Part shown: one piece after another, positions 1-8,640 of the stretch | How the letters are laid out: each line of letters opens with the position of its first letter | How positions within the stretch are numbered: position 1 is the first letter of the stretch | Origin: Jimgerdemannia flammicorona | Lineage: Eukaryota > Mucoromycota > Endogonomycetes > Endogonales > Endogonaceae | Assembly (NCBI GenBank): GCA_003990745.1 | Contig: RBNI01005692.1 | Coordinates: 1 to 12,247 of the forward strand | Direction: 5' to 3' | Length of the DNA stretch: 12,247 nucleotides | Position numbers and translations under genes: made by a program | The notes under the pieces: generated by a model | What the model saw: only the letters and a program-made list of their open reading frames with translations | What the model was told of the DNA's origin: nothing | The model's database searches: none

Positions 1-1030
1 TACACTATCCCCAATATCAAACTCAGCAAGTGGAACTCCCTCTAGAAGTAGATGGTCCTATCTTCACATAGCTGGGCCCCATACCACCTCCCCCTCATTA
101 CCACACCAGTGCAGGTCAATCTGGTGCACTCCATCGACCACTCTCCACCAGAAGCCCTTATACCATAGCCATCGGCTCCCATTTAGATCCACCAAAGAGA
201 GTAGATCCCCCGAGGACCCCCAGGGGGAGACTCTCATCTCCCACATCTTCTGCATCAGTAGTACCCAACCTCCACCCTGTAGCTCAACAGTCCTTCTCAA
301 CCACCAAGCTCACAGACAGTATAATCACTTAGGGAAATCAACAAGGCCCAGGCCTCCCCTAAGCACTGGCTCGACAAGGGTATCCCAACTGATCTGGGCC
401 CTTTTACCTGCCCAAATCCAATCCCTAGCCAATTTCATCAGTCTCTTCATCATCCAAGCTGGAAAGTCTAAGTGATATGCCACATACTACAGCTTGGGGA
501 ACCAGTATACATTCAGAATCGCCACCCACCCCACCAGGGAGATGTGACGACCCCCCCAACCTTTTAGAGCCTCCCCCCAAATGTCCACCCTCCTCTCCCA
601 CCATATCTATGGCAGGACTGATTCATATATAGAGAGGAAGATACTGAGATACCGCACCACCTCCTGTGGGGACAATTGTTCCAATGACATCCCCTCCCAC
701 TAGCCCATTCCCCAACACCATTGTCTCACACTTATGCCAGTTGAGCTTTGCTCCAGAGTGTGCCTCATACCACTCCACTGTTTCCTGAAGAGTCTCTACA
801 TCCGCTACTGATCCAAGTCCAACTACTATATCATCTGCAAAGGCCCCCACCTTCTACTCCACACTATACACAGAGAGCCCAGCCACCCTCCTACGGATCC
901 TATCCAGCAAAGGTTCCAAGGAGAGTGCATAAAGGATAGGGGACAGTGGATCCCCTAGTTCAAACTCCTCTGATTTCAAAAGTCTCATGAATGAGTAGTT
1001 ACTAGTGCTATATCCTATAGAGAATGGTCC
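1..1030 (-). pseudogene. 5'-truncated LINE (non-LTR) reverse transcriptase and C-terminal region, broken
   Basis: The minus strand encodes the late part of a LINE polymerase, which copies element RNA at a nicked target. Visible motifs are GDPLSP near 950-933 (the usual RQGDPLSP box, here preceded by EL) and the catalytic box FADD at 841-830, with both Asp present. SGAKLNWHK follows shortly after. A frameshift near 660 moves the frame; after it come YLSIFLS, GRHISLVGW and a tryptophan-rich thumb and C-terminal stretch that continues to the left edge. Stops include TAG at a likely Trp codon shortly before FADD, another TAG near 487, and TGA at 66-64. The 5' part of the element (ORF1, endonuclease, early RT) is missing. 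The general look resembles fungal Tad-like LINEs, but the clade is a guess. The LINE assignment is firm; the right boundary (about 1000-1060) is not. Confidence 0.8.
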
Positions 1031-1115
1031 AGACAGATTGCCTGCTGGTCATGGAACATACTGTTATAATTTGTGGACTAGAACCTCATGGGTAGTCATC
1101 ACATTTTGCCTCTCT
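1030..1115. other. Junction between LINE and end of Ty3 pol
   Basis: The stretch lies between the last Ty3 integrase residues (KYYEP, stop TAA at 1117-1115 on the minus strand) and the first clear LINE RT residues. On the minus strand the same frame continues past the TAA to a second TAA near 1063, so pol may originally have ended there if the first stop was once CAA. No LTR, poly-purine tract or target duplication could be recognised. It fits a 5'-truncated LINE inserted just downstream of Ty3 pol, but a deletion joint would look the same. Confidence 0.4.
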
Positions 1116-2150
1116 TATATAGGTTCATAGTACTTCTTGAGTCTGTTCCTATATACTATAGTAGACAGTATGGTCTCTGAGAGTTTTCTAAGCCAGAAGG
1201 TAGTTCTCTTGATATTTTGCACATAGAAGGGTCCTTTCTATTTAGGCTCCAGTTTTTACAACTATGAGGCTTCTACTATATTTTGATATAGTAGAATCTT
1301 TTCTCTGATTTGGACAGGTTCTAGGGTCTTGTGATTCTTTTTGCATTCTTTCTTATCAGCACTTGTGACTTGATGATATAATCTTCAGCCTTCTTTCTGA
1401 TTTGGTATAGTCTCTGGATTTCTGAATTAACCCATCTCTAAGTTAGGTCTAGATTTATAGCTGAGGTTCCATTGGAATCTTCTTCTCTGAAGAGCAGTTC
1501 TCTTGGGGTAAAGTGTGTACTCTGTGACCATATGTCTTGTAGAACAGAGAGGGCAGTTGGGAGGTAGTTATCCCAATTCTCATATATATCTGAGATCTTC
1601 ACCAGGATGTTCTTGAGGGTTTTATTGGTTCTCTCTGTCTGTCCATTTCCTTGAGGGTGGTACATAGTGGTCTTGATGTGCTGAATCTTATATTTCTGAT
1701 ATATTATCTCATAGAATCTATTGATAAATTCTATGCCATGGTCTGTGGTGATTTGCTTTTGTATCTTATAGCAGCAGATGATTTCTCAATACAGGAAGTC
1801 AGCTATAGAGAGGGCATTGACTTCTTGTAATACTTCTGCTTCTATCCATTTGGTAAAGAGATCTACAATAACTATAATATAGCAGTTTCCTGATAGTGTT
1901 ACTGGTAGTGGCCCAATGATATCTATTGCAATGTGGTGGAAGGGGATAGGCTCAATTCTTAATGACCTGGGTGCCTGGTCTTGTGGATCTTGTTTCTGTT
2001 TTTGGCACTTGTCACACCCTTTGACAAATTGGTGTAGATCTTCTTCCATCTTGGGCCACCACATAGTTCTTCTTACCTTATCATATGTGTTGGTTCCTCC
2101 TAAGTGTTCTTGTTCATGTACTTCCTTCATTACTTGATACTTCTTGTATT
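1115..2150 (-). pseudogene. Ty3/gypsy integrase, broken
   Basis: This is the integrase part of pol, which inserts element cDNA into the genome. The N-terminal HHCC zinc finger is intact: HEQEH near 2118-2104 and CDKC near 2014-2003. The catalytic triad is also intact, with Asp at 1923-1921 (IAIDIIGPLP), Asp at 1743-1741 (TTDHGIEF) and Glu at 1635-1633 (GQTERTN). The last two have 35 residues between them, the DD35E spacing. Stops fall at 1788-1786 and 1440-1438. A frameshift then leads to the C-terminal GPY-type module, with KLEPK, a TAG at the usual Trp, KGPF, and finally NRLKKYYEP before TAA at 1117-1115. There is no chromodomain. The frame follows RNase H directly, as expected for a Ty3 polyprotein. 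Confidence 0.9.
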
Positions 2151-2590
2151 CAGGTATTATAAGCTTTCCTCCTTTTCTGAGTGTAGTGTTGTCTAGTTTA
2201 AACTGTTTCTAAGTCTGGTTGATGATAGTGATTGTCCAGAGTTTGAGGTGGTTGGGCTTCTTTCACTACCCAAGATAGCTGATTAATCTATAGTATAACT
2301 CTTTATTCATGTTGAATAGCCTTGATGGGAGTGTTTTGGGGTATCCTTGAGAGTATATCAGCATTGACATTAGTTCTTCCTGAGCAGTGCTTGACAGTAT
2401 AGTCATACTCTTGCAGCCTGTAGATCCATCTGATATATATATATTCCTTTGGAGTTCAGAGTATAGAATAGTCAGGCAAGAGTGGAATGGTCTGTTTAAA
2501 TAGTGAAGTATTTCCTAACTAGGTAGTAATAGAACTTTTCTACTGCCCAAACTACTACTAAGCATTTGAGCTTGTATGACTTATAGTTCT
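2150..2590 (-). pseudogene. Ty3/gypsy RNase H, C-terminal half, and RNase H-integrase linker, broken
   Basis: This half continues the RNase H that is cut by the copia insertion. If the copia and one copy of the 5-bp duplication are ignored, the reading frame passes across the site without a shift. Visible motifs are VVVWAV, then TDH about 30 residues later, then NADILSR, the Ty3 ADALSR box that ends RNase H. The catalytic Glu expected before the VWA motif is Lys (AAA at 2567-2565), and the Glu two residues earlier in the usual motif also reads Lys. Both are G-to-A changes at former CpG sites. There are further stops at usual Gln and Trp codons, and a frameshift near 2415. The stretch 2150-2330 before the integrase finger is a weakly conserved linker with several stops. 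Confidence 0.8.
2586..2590. repeat. Target site duplication, left copy (GTTCT)
   Basis: GTTCT directly precedes the left copia LTR and is matched by GTTCT at 7599-7603 directly after the right LTR. Five bases is the usual copia duplication length. GTTCT occurs twice in tandem on the right (7599-7608), but only the first copy abuts the LTR. Confidence 0.85.
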
Positions 2591-2747
2591 TATTGAAATA
2601 TGTAGGTTACAACTCGATATATATGGTGGCGCAGCCTTCCTTAACTATGTCATCATGTAAATGTCACTAATGGTGATGTGTAAAAGCGCGTAAGAATTAG
2701 CAATAAACACTTTGTTTTTCTCTCTCCAAAGTCCACATTCCACAACA
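2591..2747 (+). repeat. Copia 5' LTR
   Basis: This copy matches 7442-7598 at 149 of 157 positions without gaps. It starts TATTGAAATATG and ends CCACAACA. The terminal five bases would form a perfect inverted repeat (TGTTG/CAACA) if the second base were G, so the canonical TG end appears changed to TA. A TATA-like TATATAT lies at 2618-2624 and an AATAAA at 2702-2707, consistent with promoter and poly(A) signals in one short LTR. The eight differences from the 3' LTR are all transitions. Confidence 0.93.
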
Positions 2748-2770
2748 GGTTATGAGCCCCGGTTAGCGGC
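2748..2770 (+). promoter_or_regulatory. Primer binding site for an internal initiator tRNA-Met (half-tRNA type)
   Basis: GGTTATGAGCCCC begins at the base after the LTR. Its reverse complement, GGGGCTCATAACC, has the hallmark of the initiator tRNA-Met anticodon arm: a GGG stem strand followed by the CTCATAA loop with anticodon CAT. The next bases (GGTTAGCGGC) could pair further towards the D arm. Drosophila copia and yeast Ty5 are known to prime from this part of initiator tRNA-Met rather than from the CCA end. No TGG-initiated site for a tRNA 3' end is present here. Confidence 0.8.
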
Positions 2771-2810
2771 TATACACCCCTCTTACACATATGCTATACT
2801 ATGCTATATA

Positions 2811-3695
2811 ATGGCTACTAGTTCAAGCAGTGCTAGCAGCGCACCGCCAAGTTCTGGTAACATGAACACAAACACAGCCGGAACAGGTTTCGCTTCCATG
2901 ACGATGAATATTCCAGCAGTGGCACCAACGTCAATGGTAAAGAGGACAATTCCTGTCTTTGATGATAAGGACTACGCCATATAGGTGTATCATATGAAGA
3001 ATCTCCTTGAAGAATGCAGTTTGGAGGACTACTGGAAGCCACAGGCACAAGTAACGACATACGACGCCGCGAAAGATCACAAAGCACTAAGGGAGATTAC
3101 ATTCACCCTTTCGAACGCGCAAATGAAGCTGGTAATCAATGCTATGACAGCGAATGAAGCCTGGGAGATTTTATGCAATCACCATCAACAGGCATCCATG
3201 TCAAACAGATTCCACTTAAAGGCACAACTATTCAATCTTCAAATTAAGTCCAAGGAGAGCATCCAGGACTACGCCAATCAAGTTGATGAGCTGGCGAATC
3301 AAGTGAATTCCCTTACATCTATGTTGGCAGACACCATCAAGGATAAAGACAAGGTCCTGGCTCTTATACGAGGCCTTCCCGAAGCGTACAACATGGTTGT
3401 CGCTGCTATGAGGGAATCCGGCAGATTATCAGATTATAAGTACATTGTCACAAGCCTTTTAAACAAGGAAACAAGGCTAGGCAGCAACAATGCCAATGAG
3501 GAATATGACGCGAAAGCATTCTACGATGGAGCACGTGGATGAGGCAAAGGCAAGCCGAACAAAGGTCGAGGCCAGCAATGCGAGAAATTCGATGGTAAAT
3601 GCTTTTACTATAATAAGTGTGGACATCGTGAGCAGGACTGCAACTGCAAGAAGAAGGAAAAGGGTGACCAACAGCAAGGACAACGGCAGGCAAAC
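2811..3695 (+). pseudogene. Copia gag: capsid region and zinc knuckle
   Basis: Gag forms the virus-like particle and binds element RNA. The N-terminus is low-complexity Ser/Ala/Asn/Thr-rich. It is followed by the copia gag core starting near VFDDKDYA (2955 onward), where the usual Trp is a TAG at 2982. A typical gag helical stretch with the box LIRGLPEAYN lies near 3360-3390. The CCHC zinc knuckle is at 3600-3641 (about residues 264-277), with ligands Cys264, His272 and Cys277. The second Cys is Tyr267 (TAT at 3609-3611), a G-to-A change that should break zinc binding. A TGA at 3540 precedes the knuckle. Confidence 0.88.
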
Positions 3696-3929
3696 ATGGT
3701 GGATGCCAACAATGAAAACAGTGGTGGCAGAGGTCTATTCTTTGCAGAAGCAGTGATCTATCCATATGCAGAAACCATTGAAATAGGAGGAAATTTGGAA
3801 CCAACCACCAGTTCCACCAGTTCGACATCTACAAATCCTGGTCAACAAAACACTTTTCAGATAGCGAAAAATGGTGACATCAATATCGGTGCTAGCGCAA
3901 ATATAAGCTATATGCTGAACAGCGCTTAT

Positions 3930-4200
3930 GCATGCAGCGAAGAGGTCTGGCTCATGGATTTGGGTGCAACATAGCATATGATGGCTCACCGGGAGTGGTT
4001 CTCTACATATGAGAAGTTCGAGCATCCCATACCTATCAAGCTAGGTGATAATAATGTTATTTACACTTAAGAGAAAGGCAATGTAGGTATACATCTACAT
4101 GGAAATGTTGATGAACCTTCAGGCACCTTCATGGACATACTATACATTCCAGATATAGGCAAGAACCTCTTCTCGATAGGCCAGATGATGGCTCGCAGGG
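3930..4200 (+). pseudogene. Copia aspartic protease domain
   Basis: The protease cuts the polyprotein. The active-site region reads WLMDLGAT, then a TAG at 3972-3974, then HM. Copia proteases normally have D-S-G-A-T-x-H-M, so the catalytic Asp (GAT at 3957-3959, residue 383) remains, while the next residue is Leu (TTG) where Ser (TCG) is usual, a CpG transition. The stop replaces the residue before HM. A further TAA is at 4068-4070. The downstream part with ILYIPDIGKNLFSIGQ (4137-4184) matches the conserved protease C-terminal segment found before the integrase. Confidence 0.85.
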
Positions 4201-4349
4201 ACAGAGGAGTAAATATATGCCTGAACGGTGTAACGATAATCAATCTGAAGAACAATAATAAGTTAATGTACACATCGAAAAAGGGGAATCTATACGCAAT
4301 CAATGGCATGCCGAGTGGCGCTACATCCGCATATTCTGCAACTACAACA

Positions 4350-5260
4350 GGAGAGGATTTCTGGCATATAATGCATGAATGCTTAGAACATATCGGTAAA
4401 ATGAGTCTCAAACGGATAGTAAGGAGCAAGTCCGTGTACGGTTTACTAGACTATATGTCACCGGATTTCTTTTGCAATGGATGCGCAGCAAACAAGGCTT
4501 CCCGGCAACCTTTTCAGGAACGAATGAAGCAAGTGGCTAGCATTCTCGATTTGATTCATACAGATATTTGTGGCCCCATGTGAATGGCATCACACTCCGG
4601 GAAGAAGTATTTTATTACATTCATTGATGATTATACATGCAAAGTCCACATATATCTCATTGTGGGAAAAGACGAGGCATTCGACAAATTCCAGGAATTC
4701 AAGGCAGCCATGGAGAACAAGACGGGACGTAGAATACAAACCCTACACTCAGATAATGGCAAAGAATACATCAACAAAGGTTTCAGACACTTCTTGAAGA
4801 AGAACGGTATACAGCACTCTACAACAGCTCCTTATACACCTCAGCAAAATAGCATGGTGGAACAATTCAATTGAACGGTAGTGGAAATGGCTAGAATGAT
4901 GATGAATACGGCTGGCTTACCGAAGTCCTTTTGGGTGGAAGCAGTGAATACGGCGGCATATGTTCGAAATCATTGTTTCTCTTGAGCTCTAAGCAAGAAT
5001 CCTGGCAAGCAATCCAGGAACGACAGCAATCTTACTCCTGAGGAATTATGGAATAGATCCAAGCCTGACATTTCACACTTACGCATATTCGGAAGTGAGG
5101 CATATGTTCTGGACAAAGGTGGCAACCAAGGCAAGTTCGAACCTAAGGCAGATAAACATATATTCCTTGGATACGATAGAGCAGGATACAGACTTTGGAA
5201 CCCGCAGAAACGACGTATGATCATTTCACATGACATACAGTTCAAAGAGACTAAGCAGGA
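4350..5260 (+). pseudogene. Copia integrase with GAG-pre-integrase zinc finger
   Basis: The N-terminal finger has His522 and His527 (4374 and 4389), then Cys555 and Cys558 (CNGC, 4473-4484). Within the H-x4-H segment the usual R-L-G reads C-L-E, two transition changes, but the ligands survive. The catalytic DDE core is complete: Asp585 (4563, HTDICGP), Asp648 (4752, LHSDNGKEY) and Glu684 (4860, MVEQFN), with 35 residues between the last two. Stops are TGA at 4581, 4872 and 4983. The C-terminal region carries PDISHLRIFGSEAYV and IFLGYDRAGYRLWNP, conserved after the copia integrase core. A low-complexity acidic linker (about 5280-5500) leads to RT. Confidence 0.9.
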
Positions 5261-5639
5261 AATTTACATGGAAATTCCTATCTCAAATCCGACAGTGAAT
5301 TCGACGGTACAGCCAGCGACATCTACACCAACTGCAAAGGCTAGCGGAACAACATCCTTGAGACCTACGCCAGCGAAACCGCAACCCATTCAAATGGAAA
5401 TGAAGTTGCAAGAACTAAGGATAACGGAAATTACAGATGAAGATGATGAAGAGGATATCTTTCCAAAGGGTAAGCAGAAGCGCAAATCTGGGATGGATAA
5501 TGAAATCCAAGCAGATCTGGGAAATTACTGGAACCCACCCAAGTCATCTCATCACAAACAACATCATGTGAACTATGCCTGCGAATGCACTTACATAGCA
5601 ACGACTAGTGAGCCAGTACACTACAATGAAACCATTCAT

Positions 5640-6560
5640 TCGAATGATAAAAAGGAGTGGAAAAAGGCTATGGATGAGGAGTATAACTCACTCATCAAGA
5701 ATGACACATGGGACTTGGTCCCTCTTCCGGCAAATCGACAAGCCATAGGATCCCGATGGGTGTATAAAATTAAACACGATAGCAATGGCAATGTAGAATG
5801 GTATAAGGCTCGATTTGTAGCAAAGGGGTACTCGTAAGACTATGGCGTAGACTACGATGAGATATTTTCCCTGGTATTTAAGTTGACTTCGCTTAGAATA
5901 CTTCTTGCGATCGGAGCCAAGTATGACTATGAGATACATCAAATAGACATTAAGACAGCCTTCCTAAATGGAGACGTGGATACCGAACTATATGTTCTTC
6001 AACCACAAGGATATGAACTATACGACAATGACAGAAATGAGCTTGTATGTAAATTACACAAAGGGCTCTATGGAATCAAGCAAGCGGCAAGGTTGTGGAA
6101 TCGAAAGATCAATGGATATCTCCTAGACAATAGATTCAAGTGTTGTGAAGCTGATCCATATATATATATCTAACCTACATCCTCAGGAATGGTATACCTG
6201 GGAATTTGGGTTGACGATATTATTTTAGTCGGAATGGCAAGTGAAATCAACGACGTAAAGGCTATACTATACCAGGAATTCAAAATGACGGACTTAGGCG
6301 AAGCGTCCTATCTCCTTGGAATATCGATTACACATAACAGACACGAGCGCACTATACATCTAATGCAAGCCACATACATTCGAAATATTCTCGAGCGATT
6401 CGGGATGAGTGAATGCAAACCAGTTGGGATACCTATAGAAACATTCGTGAAACTAAAGAAGTCTGACACTACGCCCGAGGGAAATGACATCCCCTATCGA
6501 CAAGCCATGGGATCCCTCATGTATCTTATGCAAGGGATGAGACCTGATATCTCTTTTGCA
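5640..6560 (+). pseudogene. Copia reverse transcriptase domain
   Basis: Reverse transcriptase copies the element RNA into DNA. The domain begins near EWKKAMDEEYNSL (5658 onward), includes NDTWDLVPLP, then RWVYKIK, and reaches catalytic Asp1046 (5946, IDIKTAFLNG). The YVDD-type box is WVDD, with Asp1135 and Asp1136 at 6213-6218; Trp in place of Tyr is unusual. Other family blocks are KLHKGLYGIKQA, LGEASYLLGI and YRQAMGSLMYL. Stops are TAA at 5835 (in the KGYS-x-DYGVDYDE block) and TAA at 6171 just before the WVDD region. A Leu stands where Pro is usual in the SPVF-type block (CTG, a transition). Confidence 0.92.
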
Positions 6561-6689
6561 GTAAACAAAGTGGCACAGTATTCTTCATGCTACGACAATA
6601 GCCATTGGACGGCAATCAAGCGAATTTTCAGATATATCAAAGGAACCGTGGACTATACGCTCAGTTTGGGCAGTGATAATGGGCAAAGC

Positions 6690-7184
6690 GGGAGTACTAT
6701 ATGTCTATTCAGTTCTTGTGACGCCGATTGGGCTGGCAACTTAGATGACAGAAGGTCTACAACTGGATACATCTTTAAAGTAAACAATAGAGCCATTTCG
6801 TGGCAAACGCATAAGCAACCTTCAGTGGCAATATCCTCTATGCAAGTGGAATATCAAGTGTTGTCAACAGCAACAAAGGAGGCTATCTGACTTTGAGAAC
6901 TGTTAAAGGAGCTGGGATATGAGCAATAGCACTCTACACTACTCCAGCAAGATAACCAATCAACGATTGCTTTGGCAAAGAACTCTATACATCATGCCAG
7001 AACGAAACACATTGATATATAGCATCATTTCATACGTGAATATGTGGAAAACGGCACTATACACCTTGAATACACCCCAACAGAATATATGACAGCGGAT
7101 TCATTGACTAAAGTCCTTCCAAAGGCAAAGTTTGACTTATGCGTGCAAGGAATGGGTATTACAGGACTCTATGCTGGTAATTAA
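6690..7184 (+). pseudogene. Copia RNase H domain and pol C-terminus
   Basis: RNase H removes the RNA strand during cDNA synthesis. Catalytic residues are present: Asp1304/Asp1306 in CDADWAG (6720-6728), Glu1347 (6849) and Asp1381 (6951, QDNQSTIALAKN). The motif RSTTGYIF is intact. The SSMQVEYQVLS block (6834-6866) contains Met and Val where the family has Thr and Ala; all three are ACG/GCG-type CpG transitions. TGA at 6888 and 6894 sits in the KEAI-x-L-x-ELLKELG block, at positions normally Trp and Arg. TAG codons occur at 6927 and 7020. The end, HHFIREYVENG to ADSLTK, is the usual copia C-terminus, with the natural TAA at 7182-7184. Confidence 0.9.
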
Positions 7185-7432
7185 GGACAATTCGGGATGA
7201 GATAGAATAATAGAATGACAGCAAGCTTCTTTAACATTGATCGCTACATTGCAGATTTCTACCAACATTGCTCATCTACGAATGTTCATATCTCTACTTT
7301 TCAACCTATTTTTCGAGCTTTAAGCAGGCAATTTGAATGTTTTTCGGTTTCTAGATAGCAGTCTGAACATTACAGCGAGATTTGCAGTGGTTATAGCTTA
7401 GTATTGCAGTTTGGGAATTTGCATATCTCATT
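7185..7432 (+). other. Copia 3' untranslated region
   Basis: About 250 bases lie between the end of pol and the purine tract. I see no open frame of note, no strong hairpin and no repeat in it. It is part of the copia element. Confidence 0.6.
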
Positions 7433-7441
7433 GAGTGAGAG
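7433..7441 (+). promoter_or_regulatory. Probable polypurine tract of copia
   Basis: GAGTGAGAG lies immediately before the 3' LTR, where plus-strand DNA synthesis starts. It is purine except for one T, so it is a weak or mutated tract. Position is the main support. Confidence 0.5.
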
Positions 7442-7598
7442 TATTGAAATATGTAGGTTACAACTTGATATATATAGTGGCGCAGCCTTCCTTGACTATG
7501 TCATCATGTAAACATCACTAATGGTAATGCGTAAAAGCACGTAAGAATTAGCAATAAACACTTTGTTTTTCTCTCTCCAAAGTCCACATTCCACAACA
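7442..7598 (+). repeat. Copia 3' LTR
   Basis: This is the partner of 2591-2747, of identical length with 8 substitutions and no gaps. It shares the TA...CA ends, TATATAT (7469-7475) and AATAAA (7553-7558). Of the eight differences, at least three involve a CpG in one copy and TpG or CpA in the other. About 5 percent divergence points to an insertion that is not recent, although hypermutation would inflate any age estimate. Confidence 0.93.
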
Positions 7599-7603
7599 GT
7601 TCT
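7599..7603. repeat. Target site duplication, right copy (GTTCT)
   Basis: It matches the left copy at 2586-2590. The Ty3 RNase H frame continues across this point into 2590 once one copy is discounted. Confidence 0.85.
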
Positions 7604-7805
7604 GTTCTACTCTATGGGTATCTCAGCTTATATAGGAGATAATATATTCATGTCCATCTTTCTTCTGAGCTAAGACTGCTCTAAGTTCTATAGCACTTAT
7701 ATCTATCTGCAGGATGAACTCTAGGTTTCAATCTGGTCTTCTGAGAATGGATGCTTAGGTCAACTTGATCTTGAGTTTATTGAAGATTTCTTAGTATTCT
7801 TTAGT
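7599..7805 (-). pseudogene. Ty3/gypsy RNase H, N-terminal half, broken
   Basis: The stretch follows RT on the minus strand and is cut at 7599 by the copia insertion; the other half is at 2150-2590. The catalytic Asp in LQIDIS (7703-7701) is retained, while the preceding Thr of the usual TDAS motif is Ile. AVLAQKKDG and YIISYIS match the family. Stops occur at about 7808-7806 (usual Trp), in TKEY-x-EIF, at 7730-7728 and after YIS; TGG and CAA are the likely sources. Confidence 0.82.
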
Positions 7806-8640
7806 CTATTCAAATTTAGTCTCCTTCTTCAGTAGCTCATAGATAGGTACTGCAATGTTGGAGTATCCTTTGATGAATCTTCTGTAGTAAGAGGCCAGTC
7901 TAAGGAAGGTATGGACTTTTGTGATTGTTCTGAGTCTTAGGTAGGCTGCAACAGCTTTAATCTTCATAGAGTTTATGTGGATTCCAGTCTGGTTGATGAG
8001 GTGTCCTAGGTAGACAATTTCCTGAGCTGCAAACTTGCACTTCTTAGGCTTGATGTAGAGGCCATGCTCTTTGAGCTTCTTGAGGACTAGCTGTATATGG
8101 TTGACATATTCCCATGCAGTATTGCTGAAGATGATCACATCATCAATATAAATAAAGAGCCATTTTCCAATCTCATTGCTGAAGACTCTGTTTATCATTT
8201 ACTGAAAACTTGCTGGGGCATTGTACATTCCAAATGGTATTTGCAAGTAGATATAGGTGGTATCAGATATAATAAAGGCTGATTTCTCACTGGCATCTTG
8301 AGTGAGACCAATCTGATAGAAGCCTGAGAATAGATCAGTATTTGGCTTCACTTCCAAGAGTGGTAAGGATTTCTTGAATATTTGGAAGAGCTGTCTATCC
8401 TTCTTAGTGATTGTATTGAGCTTCCTATAGTCAATACAGAGTCTTGGGGCAAACTCTTCAGGCTTGCTTCCTTTCTTTGAGGCAAGGACAATGAGTGAAG
8501 CCCAGGGACTGATAGCTTGCTTGATAATTCTAGCTTCTTCCATTTCCTTGAGTTCTGCTCACAGCCATTCTCTATAGGCAGGTAGTATAGATCTGGCTTT
8601 CTGGTAGATGGGCTTAGTATTGCTGGTGTCAACTTTAGTA
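7806..8640 (-). pseudogene. Ty3/gypsy reverse transcriptase, broken
   Basis: The domain enters at about 8636 with KVDTSNTKPIYQKAR, the normal start of a Ty3 RT. A TGA near 8565 lies upstream of EEARIIKQAISPWAS (8540 onward), then CIDYRKLN. The first catalytic Asp is at 8336-8334 (TDLFSGFYQI), and FGMYNAPASFQ is intact. A TAA at 8201-8199 separates this from the YIDD box, whose two Asp are at 8144-8139. KPKKCKFA, YLGHLI and RRFIKGYS follow. All conserved Arg codons are AGA or AGG. With only a few stops, this is the best preserved part of the element. It lies between the dUTPase and RNase H. Confidence 0.92.

Larger units (their letters stand above)
2811..7184 (+). pseudogene. Copia gag-pol polyprotein, one frame with 13 premature stops
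   Basis: The frame runs from ATG at 2811 (first in-frame ATG after the primer site giving a gag start MATSSSS) to TAA at 7182-7184, 1,457 codons without any frameshift. It encodes gag, protease, integrase, RT and RNase H, which together package and copy the element RNA and integrate the cDNA. In-frame stops start at 2982, 3540, 3972, 4068, 4581, 4872, 4983, 5835, 6171, 6888, 6894, 6927 and 7020. Each is explained by one transition from a Trp, Arg or Gln codon; for example 2982 is TAG where gag families have Trp. Arg-type TGA stops (probable former CGA) are at 3540, 4581, 4872, 4983 and 6894. Gag and pol share one frame, so any control of their ratio would not need frameshifting. Confidence 0.93.
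2591..7598 (+). mobile_element. Complete Ty1/copia LTR retrotransposon, nested and inactivated
   Basis: The element is 5,008 bp long with two 157-bp LTRs, a primer binding site, a single gag-pol frame and a weak purine tract. It is flanked by GTTCT duplications. Domain order is gag, protease, integrase, reverse transcriptase, RNase H; integrase before RT defines the Ty1/copia group. The host sequence is the RNase H region of a minus-strand Ty3 element, so the copia is the younger insertion. All boundaries are set by LTR identity and the duplication. It is structurally complete but has 13 in-frame stops, so it could only move with proteins from another copy. Confidence 0.95.

Noticed and set aside
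2594..2747. Copia LTR starting at the TG of TGAAATATG
   Set aside because: This start gives no target duplication and leaves TAT shared by both copies unexplained. Starting at 2591 gives a perfect GTTCT duplication.
3448..4429. Several minus-strand open frames under the copia gag and protease region
   Set aside because: They are antisense shadows of the plus-strand gag-pol frame, with Cys/His-rich composition typical of such shadows.
2591..7598. Calling the copia decay classic Neurospora-type RIP
   Set aside because: Changes occur in CpG, TpCpG and other contexts, and many CpG and CpA sites survive. The sequence alone does not separate RIP from methyl-cytosine deamination.
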